From assembly GCA_016192065.1 (NCBI GenBank), contig JACPUX010000048.1, positions 1-38,045 on the forward strand: DNA of 38,045 nucleotides, written 5' to 3'. The notes beneath the pieces are model-generated. The model made no database searches and was not told the origin of the DNA. It was given only the letters and a program-made list of their open reading frames with translations. The translations under genes and the position numbers were made by a program. Shown in pieces: positions 33,512-38,045 of the stretch. How positions within the stretch are numbered: position 1 is the stretch's first letter; every line of letters begins with the position of its first letter. The stretch comes from Betaproteobacteria bacterium (GTDB lineage: Bacteria > Pseudomonadota > Gammaproteobacteria > Burkholderiales > Casimicrobiaceae).

Positions 33512-33961
33512 TCAGCGCAAAGTCTGGTTCTTCACCATCCGACTGCTATAGAGCAACAACGCGACGCCGACCGCGACGATCGTCAAGGTGAAGGCGAGCG
33601 CCGCCGCACCGCCCATGATCTCATAGCCCTTCGAGAGCAAATAGTTGTGTACGAAGGTGGGCAACATGGCCAGGAGCGACACCGCGAAGACCGGTTTAGC
33701 CCAGCGCCGGCGCAGCAGCAAAAGCACCGACGCCAATACGCCGCTCCACACGCTGATCGCCCAGGTGGCCAGCGACCACTTGGGCAGGCCGTAGAAGTAG
33801 GCGAGCTGCTCGGGCGTAAAACCGGCCATGTACGAGGCATTGCGCGTCTGAGTCATGAGGTAGTCGAATGCTCCCATGCCGTTCCATAAGAGCGCCAGAA
33901 TGCCGATGAGCCACAGATGCCAAGGGGTCTTGCCGGCAGTTGAAAGCGTGCTTGCAGTCAT
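33512..33961 (-). CDS. Four-helix membrane protein, unknown function
   Basis: 149 residues with four membrane helices (about 14-33, 64-83, 88-108 and 116-137). Between the first two is a soluble loop, MTQTRNASYMAGFTPEQLAYFYGLPKWSLATWAISVW, conserved in unannotated small membrane proteins that some genomes label loosely as sugar transporters. No transport function is supported. A putative promoter cannot be picked out in the 184-bp upstream gap. Confidence 0.75.
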   Translation of the reverse strand: MTASTLSTAGKTPWHLWLIGILALLWNGMGAFDYLMTQTRNASYMAGFTPEQLAYFYGLPKWSLATWAISVWSGVLASVLLLLRRRWAKPVFAVSLLAMLPTFVHNYLLSKGYEIMGGAAALAFTLTIVAVGVALLLYSSRMVKNQTLR

Positions 33962-34113
33962 GGCGATCCTTTCAATTCGAGAGCCTGGGCGTTGACGTTT
34001 CTTGGATAAGACGCGAAGAGGCTATGCCCCGACGAGCGCGTGACGCGTGAAGATCGGGCGATTGTAGGCCGCTCTGCGGCGGTGTCAATTTGCCAGGTGC
34101 GCAACAGGGAGAT

Positions 34114-34132
34114 GCAAGCGCGTTTCGCTTGT
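34114..34132 (-). terminator. Hairpin downstream of the VOC gene
   Basis: A 7-bp stem (34114-34120 with 34126-34132, one G-U pair) with a 5-base loop lies just after the VOC gene stop in its direction of transcription. Only a mixed C/T stretch follows, so terminator activity is uncertain. Confidence 0.35.
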
Positions 34133-34145
34133 GGACATCGCCTTC

Positions 34146-34814
34146 TCAAAGCTCGCGCAAACCGTGGGGCGTCGAGATCAGCGCGCGCAATCCGGGGGTC
34201 TCGGCGTGAAGCACATCCAGTGTTCCCGCCAACCCGAGGGAGCGGAGGAATCGGCTCACGCGCGCCGGATCGGGATGCCGCAGTTCGAGTTTCTCCAGCC
34301 GAAGTGCGTGATCGGCGAGTCGCCGCGCGGGATGCGGCTCGACTTGCCATTCGATGAGTGCCGGACCCGCGCCATCGAGTGGCCGCGCGCCGTCTTCAGG
34401 GATGGAAATGAGCCAGTTCAAGTTGCCTCGGCTCATGGGCTGCGGCGGACCCAAGGGCTCGCTGCTGGCGGCAAGGGCAGCACCGATGTCGTCGCAACGC
34501 GCTACCCAAGTCCACAGTTGTGGCGTGGCATCGGGCGGCCGGCGGTCGAGATCGAACCAGCGCGGGCGCGTTGGGGCGGGCGCCGCAGCGTTGATGGCAA
34601 TCACTTCGAGATAAAACGTTTCGCCCAGACGCAACAGCAGATTGTGCGTGCCAATGCGCGCATGTTCGCCGCCGGCCTGGGGCACCACTCCCAGCCTCTG
34701 CTCGACACAACGGGCGCCGCTGGCCAAATCGGGCGCGGCGACAACGATATGGTCGAGCGTGCAGGCCGGCGGCGAGGTCGTGGTGTCCACCGACGCACTG
34801 TCCGCCACACTCAT
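34146..34814 (-). CDS. VOC family protein (glyoxalase-like)
   Basis: 222 residues from the ATG at 34814. The N-terminal module opens with CTLDHIVVAAPDLASGARCVEQRLGVVPQAGGEHARIGTHNLLLRLGETFYLEVIAI, a glyoxalase/dioxygenase beta-alpha-beta fold with the metal-site-type residues H (of LDHIVVAA) and E (of YLEVI). A second module follows (HALRLEKLELRHPDPARVSRFLRSLGLAG). This matches the glyoxalase-like (Glyoxalase_3) group; the reaction is unknown. The frame is open to 34919 but lacks resemblance there. Confidence 0.85.
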   Translation of the reverse strand: MSVADSASVDTTTSPPACTLDHIVVAAPDLASGARCVEQRLGVVPQAGGEHARIGTHNLLLRLGETFYLEVIAINAAAPAPTRPRWFDLDRRPPDATPQLWTWVARCDDIGAALAASSEPLGPPQPMSRGNLNWLISIPEDGARPLDGAGPALIEWQVEPHPARRLADHALRLEKLELRHPDPARVSRFLRSLGLAGTLDVLHAETPGLRALISTPHGLREL

Positions 34815-34994
34815 GCGGGTAGCCCCTTGCCGGCTCCGTGCAAGCACGCGAAAGAACGCTCGCTCAGCGAAAGCGTCGCAGAACGCGCGCCGCTGACCTC
34901 GCAGCGCACCGCACCGCACCGGTTTTGCCCGTGCGGCGCAAGGCGATCGACGTCTAGACCATCAGCTTCGCAAAACTTCTTCGACATGGTTGGT

Positions 34995-35120
34995 TCACGG
35001 GGCCCTGCGCGCCATCATGGCCCAGACGCCCGCCGCCGCCAGCAGCGACCCACCCGCGAGATGAAAGCCCCTTTGCGCGCGCGGCGAGGCCAGCAGCTCG
35101 CGTGCCTTGCTGGCAAAGGT
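34995..35120 (-). pseudogene. C-terminal stub of a LysE-type exporter gene
   Basis: About 40 codons encode ASKARELLASPRAQRGFHLAGG followed by SLLAAAGVWAMMARRAP and a stop, matching the final helix of LysE/RhtB exporters (a 'sprarr..nrlaGglLi.lG' pattern). The rest of the gene is missing: the similarity ends abruptly at about 35120, inside a short direct repeat. It marks a junction where another segment replaced or split the exporter gene. A continuous frame runs up to 35180 but the extra residues are not LysE-like. Confidence 0.6.
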
Positions 35121-35130
35121 TCCAGGTTCG
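35114..35130 (+). repeat. 17-bp direct repeat, copy 1
   Basis: Matches 16 of 17 bases with 35905-35921, in the same orientation. The pair brackets the HigBA-like module, and copy 1 coincides with the break in the LysE remnant. Confidence 0.6.
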
Positions 35131-35210
35131 AATATTTCTCGCCTCCTAGGAAATATCCGACCCCGGGCAAATTCATCCATAGAATCCCGTCCTCTCTTGC
35201 TCCTGCGATG

Positions 35211-35528
35211 TCACGTCGCCTTCTGCGGGACAAACTTGACTTGCAGTTCGCACCCGACCGCCCGCGCATAGCGCTTGAGAGTGGCAAGCGACGGCGCATG
35301 CTTGCTGGCCGACTCAAGCCGGGAGACGGCACTTTTGGTCGTGCCCATGCGCTCGGCCACGGCATCTTGGGTGAGGCCTGCACGAGAGCGAGCCTTGAGC
35401 ATTTGGTTAGCAACTTGGTATTCCAGCTCAAGCGCGTTGTAGGCCTCGGTGAATCCCTTGCGGGTGCTCACCTTGGCGAGGAATTCCTTTTGGTTGTGAG
35501 CCACCGGCTTGTATTTCAGATCAGCCAT
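35211..35528 (-). CDS. HigA-like XRE family antitoxin
   Basis: 105 residues. The C-terminal half is a helix-turn-helix: ARSRAGLTQDAVAERMGTTKSAVSRLESASKHAPSLATLKRYARAVGCELQVKFV. The N-terminal half (NQKEFLAKVSTRKGFTEAYNALELEYQVANQML) is the toxin-contact extension of this antitoxin group. It follows the toxin gene with an 8-bp overlap, the HigBA order. It should neutralise the toxin and repress their common promoter, probably through the palindrome at 35856-35873. Confidence 0.9.
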   Translation of the reverse strand: MADLKYKPVAHNQKEFLAKVSTRKGFTEAYNALELEYQVANQMLKARSRAGLTQDAVAERMGTTKSAVSRLESASKHAPSLATLKRYARAVGCELQVKFVPQKAT

Positions 35529-35847
35529 CTTGCAACTCCTTGAGGCGCTTGCGCGCCAACTTTAGTTCACGGTCGGGCGTTTGGTGGGTCTTCTTTATGA
35601 ACGCGTGCAATACGACTACACGCTTGCCAACCATGAAGCAATAAAACGCCCGCCCGATACTCGATCTGCCGCGGGGCCGCAATTCGAAGAGCCCGTCGCC
35701 AAAAGCGCGCGAGTGCGGAAGACGAAGACTGGGACCATGCTCGATGAGCAACTCGACCAGGCGCGCATAGTCGGCAAGTATGTCGACGGGCCAAGACTCG
35801 ACTTCGACCAGCACGCGCGCATGGAAGTACTCAATCTCGAACGGCAT
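35521..35847 (-). CDS. RelE/HigB-like toxin (Gp49 group)
   Basis: 108 residues from the ATG at 35847. The start FEIEYFHARVLVEVESWPVDILADYARLVELL and the C-terminal GRAFYCFMVGKRVVVLHAFIKKTHQTPDRELKLARKRLKEL (basic HAF.KK.....P..E...A..R pattern) are those of RelE/HigB ribosome-dependent mRNA endonucleases of the Gp49-like group. The gene precedes its antitoxin. There is little room for a Shine-Dalgarno after the operator, so the mRNA may be nearly leaderless. Confidence 0.9.
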   Translation of the reverse strand: MPFEIEYFHARVLVEVESWPVDILADYARLVELLIEHGPSLRLPHSRAFGDGLFELRPRGRSSIGRAFYCFMVGKRVVVLHAFIKKTHQTPDRELKLARKRLKELQDG

Positions 35848-35855
35848 CAGCAAAT

Positions 35856-35873
35856 GTTAGCAAAAATGCTAAC
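35856..35873 (-). promoter_or_regulatory. Palindromic operator of the HigBA-like module
   Basis: Perfect inverted repeat GTTAGC-N6-GCTAAC, nine bases upstream of the toxin ATG. TTAGC-N6-GCTAA palindromes at this place are typical operators of HigA-type antitoxins. Being so close to the start codon, it probably overlaps the promoter. Confidence 0.75.
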
Positions 35874-35904
35874 CACCGCGCAAGGCGGGCTCCCAAAGGA
35901 CGAT

Positions 35905-35921
35905 CAAAGGTTCCAGGCTCG
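35905..35921 (+). repeat. 17-bp direct repeat, copy 2
   Basis: See copy 1 (35114-35130). A third, looser relative with a two-base insertion and the same flanks ('cgatcaaagg', 'caggctcgca') is at 37828-37850, beside the IS630 remnant. Confidence 0.55.
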
Positions 35922-36075
35922 CAGCAGACCTTCGACCTGCTCGAATTCAAGGGTAAGAGCTACCGCCTCAAAGAGGCTGCCGCCCGCCTTGCGAAGGGCA
36001 CCTATTCCGGGTAACAATCCGTCCACCAGTGTCGACTGCCCTGAGCGACTTTGACCTGACCACGGATGGGGGAAG
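35922..36075. other. Remnant DNA between the two toxin-antitoxin modules
   Basis: In the plus frame a run beginning near 35923 reads QQTFDLLEFKGKSYRLKEAA and then ARLAKGTYSG with a TAA at about 36015. It looks like the end of a protein but I do not recognise the family. The following stretch to 36075 has no gene. The composition suggests decayed mobile DNA. Confidence 0.4.
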
Positions 36076-36264
36076 TTGAAGTGCCATCGTGGCACCGACG
36101 CGGCGGCGAAAGCGAAGCTTGAAGACCGGGAATTGCAGAAGCAGTTTCAGGAAGTAGAGCAGCTTCCCGATGACGACAAGGTGGTCGTCAAGAAGCTGCT
36201 CGATGCCTTCCTGGCCAAAAAGGCACTTGCAGGCTTTGACACGCCAAGCGAGAAAGGAAATGCC
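36076..36264 (+). pseudogene. C-terminal remnant of an XRE-type regulator, in frame with the next gene
   Basis: About residues KLEDRELQKQFQEVEQLPDDDKVVVKKLLDAFLAKKALAG (36112-36240) match the usual C-terminal tail of HTH_XRE antitoxin-like regulators, with the '..F..v..LP..dk..v..lldaf' pattern; the DNA-binding half is absent. The frame is open from 36076 and continues without a stop into the VapB-like antitoxin at 36265. Confidence 0.55.
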
Positions 36265-36513
36265 ATGACCAAGATTCAGATTGAGTTGACCGATGCAACC
36301 GCGCAGGCGGCGCAAGCCGCCGGGTTGCTGACGCCGCAAGCGCTGGAGCGCTTGCTGTCGAACGCGTTGCGCAAGCAGCAGGCCGCCGACTACCTGCTGA
36401 GTGTGGCCGATGAAGTGGCCGCCGCCGGTGTCGCGCCGATGTCGATGGAAGAAATCACTGCCGAGGTGAAAGCGGTACGCGAGGAACGGCGGCAGCGTGC
36501 GGATCGTCATTGA
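36265..36513 (+). CDS. Antitoxin of a PIN-domain toxin-antitoxin pair
   Basis: 82 residues starting MTKIQIELTDATAQAAQAAGLLTPQALERLLSNALRKQQAADYLL and ending with EEITAEVKAVREERRQRADRH. The short beta-strand start (KIQIEL) and helices fit a ribbon-helix-helix-like antitoxin, and the position directly before a PIN toxin with a 17-bp overlap makes the assignment. AGAAAGGA lies before the ATG. It shares a frame with the upstream XRE remnant. Confidence 0.82.
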   Translation: MTKIQIELTDATAQAAQAAGLLTPQALERLLSNALRKQQAADYLLSVADEVAAAGVAPMSMEEITAEVKAVREERRQRADRH

Positions 36514-36919
36514 TACCAATGTGCTGTTGTCCGGCTTGCTATGGCACGGTACGCCGCATGCGCTGTTCGACCAGGTGCGCGCCGGAATGGTCGAACTGGT
36601 GATGAGTCCGGCCTTGATGGACGAGATTGAACGCGCGATCCGCTATCCGAAGTTTGCCGCCATTCTTGCACGCACCACGCGCACGCCAGAGCGAATTCTG
36701 ACTGAGTTGCAAGCGTTGGCCGAGATGGTGACCGCAGCGCCTTTGCCGCAGCCCGTGTGCCGCGACCCCGATGACGACGCAGTGCTCGCCTGTGCGCTCG
36801 CCGCGCATGCCAATTGGATTGTTTCCGGGGATGACGATTTGCTGGCGCTCAAGGCGTTTCAGAGTATTCCGATCGTTACCGCAGCGCTGGCGCTGCAACG
36901 GATCGAAGCCCAGAGATAA
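36497..36919 (+). CDS. PIN-domain toxin (VapC-like)
   Basis: 140 residues. PIN-domain acidic residues occur in RIVIDTNVLLSGLLW (Asp6), LMDEIERAIRYPKF (Glu) and CRDPDDDAVLACALAAHANWIVSGDDDLLALKAF (Asp cluster, active site). This is the 'putative toxin component, PIN family' group related to VapC RNases that cut tRNA or rRNA. Its start is inside the end of the antitoxin gene. Confidence 0.92.
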   Translation: MRIVIDTNVLLSGLLWHGTPHALFDQVRAGMVELVMSPALMDEIERAIRYPKFAAILARTTRTPERILTELQALAEMVTAAPLPQPVCRDPDDDAVLACALAAHANWIVSGDDDLLALKAFQSIPIVTAALALQRIEAQR

Positions 36920-36996
36920 GCCACGGTATCGGTGGTTCATTTACTTCGCGGGTAGGAACGATGCCCGCTTATTCGGCATTGGGGGCGAGGTTTTCC

Positions 36997-37746
36997 TCAG
37001 GGCGTGTTCGCCTTGCAGGGGACCACGAAGTCGACGTGGTAGTGCTCGTCGTGGCGCACCCAGGGCTTACCTTTCATAAAGGGCAGCTTCTCCTTCAGGT
37101 AGGCGCCGCGTTCTGTGGCAAACAGGCGAGGCAGGTAGAGAATGTCGAAGATCACGAGGGCCAAGCCGGCACCTCTCGCCCTTGCTGCTGCATCGAGCTG
37201 GTAGAGATGCTCGGCCAAGGCCCCAAAGTCAATCGTGTACTCACCGTATTTGGCTTCCTTGTCGAATTCCACGTCGTAGCCCAACTTGTCGGTCAGGTTT
37301 GTGGGCAATGGAACCGATTGACCCTTGCCGTTCTTCACCGGAACGAAGAAGTCAACGGACAACCCGTTTTGATGGGTGCGATGAGGTCGGAACCTGCCGC
37401 CGGATGGCCAGCCCGTTTCGCCGTACACGTAGCGGGTGTTCGGATGAGCAATAGCGAGTGTCTTGTAGCTTGCTTCCAAGATGTCAGCGACCTTGGAGTG
37501 CACATGCGTTCGGCCCGCGGTCGCCGCCAGCGTGCTGTACGCAGAGAAATTGGCGCCGCTCAGCGGCAGCTTGACGCTGCCTTCGACCCGGCCGTTGCTC
37601 ACCGTGCCGTAGCATTGGCTCTCCGCCGCGGCCGCAAGGACCGGAGCAACAAGCGTTGCGAAGGCGAAGAGGCGGGTGCACAAATGCGCCCTAGTCGGAT
37701 TAGGAATCGACCTCACGGCTAATCCTTCCCAAATCGCCAGACACAC
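36997..37746 (-). CDS. MepA-like murein endopeptidase (LAS metallopeptidase)
   Basis: About 249 residues. A signal peptide (TRLFAFATLVAPVLAAAAES) indicates periplasmic location. The zinc site is GGRFRPHRTHQNGLSVDFF, giving H125 and D132 (HxxGxxxD-like, same spacing as MepA His113/Asp120), and HDEHYHVDF near the end with H237. YVYGETGWP is distinctive. This resembles penicillin-insensitive endopeptidases that cut D-Ala-meso-DAP crosslinks, but is shorter than MepA. GTG at 37746 or GTG at 37716 may be the start; no ATG fits before the signal peptide. Confidence 0.82.
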   Translation of the reverse strand: MCLAIWEGLAVRSIPNPTRAHLCTRLFAFATLVAPVLAAAAESQCYGTVSNGRVEGSVKLPLSGANFSAYSTLAATAGRTHVHSKVADILEASYKTLAIAHPNTRYVYGETGWPSGGRFRPHRTHQNGLSVDFFVPVKNGKGQSVPLPTNLTDKLGYDVEFDKEAKYGEYTIDFGALAEHLYQLDAAARARGAGLALVIFDILYLPRLFATERGAYLKEKLPFMKGKPWVRHDEHYHVDFVVPCKANTP

Positions 37747-37827
37747 GAGTCACTCATGTGGCGGTTCGATCAATTGAGTTCCTACCTAGCGCAACGCGGC
37801 GACGTCCTAGAGGGATCAAAGATGCCC

Positions 37828-37850
37828 GATCAAAGGTGCTTCAGGCTCGC
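37828..37850 (+). repeat. Loose third copy of the direct repeat
   Basis: Shares 'cgatcaaagg' and 'caggctcgca' with 35902-35924 but has a two-base insertion between them. It lies between the MepA-like gene and the IS630 end. Confidence 0.35.
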
Positions 37851-37882
37851 AATCGAATTTCGATCATGTTATACACAGCGTC

Positions 37883-38045
37883 TTAAATAATGGCGCATAA
37901 TCTTGCCAGCTGTCGATTGGGCCTGACCCAGAGGCTGAAACGCTCTTGCACGGCGCCGACGACATGGTCGAGGGTTGGGAAGTGTCGATTGTGGGTCGCC
38001 AGCCGGCGGGTCAGTTTCCAAACCCGCTCGATGGGGTTGAGTTCG
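37883..38045 (-). mobile_element. IS630 family transposase, C-terminal end (cut by window edge)
   Basis: The last 53 codons of a transposase: ELNPIERVWKLTRRLATHNRHFPTLDHVVGAVQ and then FSLWVRPNRQLARLCAII before TAA (37883-37885). 'ELNPIERVWK' contains the final catalytic Glu of the DDE triad of IS630/Tc1-mariner transposases. The gene runs off the right edge, so whether the element is intact is unknown. IS630 elements target TA; the left end should lie shortly before 37880. Confidence 0.85.

Noticed and set aside
36997..37746. Interpreting the MepA-like gene as a VanY-type peptidase like the one at 23409
   Set aside because: The spacing HQNGLSVD plus HYHVDF fits the M74/MepA pattern and lacks the SxHxxGxAxD and EPWHW motifs of M15B.

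Overview
The window is GC-rich, densely packed chromosomal DNA with short intergenic gaps and many 4-bp start/stop overlaps. The rdgB/rph neighbourhood, an OxyR with the classical cysteine spacing, an IPTL-CTERM-like sorting tail and a fadD-livGHM-livF-paaK style cluster point to a betaproteobacterium (Rhodocyclales or Burkholderiales-like). This is inferred from gene content; no rRNA or tRNA gene was found to settle it. No CRISPR array or replication origin was seen. Both edges cut through elements: a tandem repeat on the left and an IS630-type transposase on the right.

Region 1 (1-6.5 kb) is housekeeping: rdgB and rph (minus) separated by a plus-strand gene for a secreted protein with a membrane sorting tail, then an operon in the order oxyR, GT2 glycosyltransferase, sugar-nucleotide epimerase, then prmC. 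Two families of dispersed repeats sit between these genes.

Region 2 (6.5-17.2 kb) is one coherent minus-strand catabolic or uptake cluster: enoyl-CoA hydratase, long-chain-type acyl-CoA synthetase, a complete branched-chain-amino-acid-type (HAAT) ABC importer (LivG with an extra N-terminal domain, LivH, LivM, binding protein, LivF) and a PaaK-like ligase with a non-canonical P-loop. A divergent Crp/Fnr regulator is the obvious candidate controller. Together the genes suggest import of a carboxylic acid (aromatic, fatty or related), CoA activation and a beta-oxidation step; the substrate is unknown.

Region 3 (17.2-34.8 kb) is an array of small accessory genes, mostly minus-strand and often translationally coupled: an M48 protease/YjgN pair, a DUF3574 lipoprotein, a TPR - AlkC glycosylase - PH-domain - membrane protein operon, an unusual GNAT acetyltransferase fused to a VanY-type peptidase, LysE, two more GNATs, a zinc-ribbon protein, DUF488, a Spy-like His-tailed protein, two alpha/beta hydrolases, two HEAT-like proteins and a membrane-anchored protein with two L7/L12-like domains.

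Region 4 (34.9-38.0 kb) is a mobile or decaying segment: the C-terminal stub of a LysE-type exporter, a HigBA-like toxin-antitoxin pair with a palindromic operator, remnants of other genes including an XRE regulator tail, a VapBC/PIN-like pair, a MepA-like murein endopeptidase, short direct repeats and the end of an IS630-family transposase.
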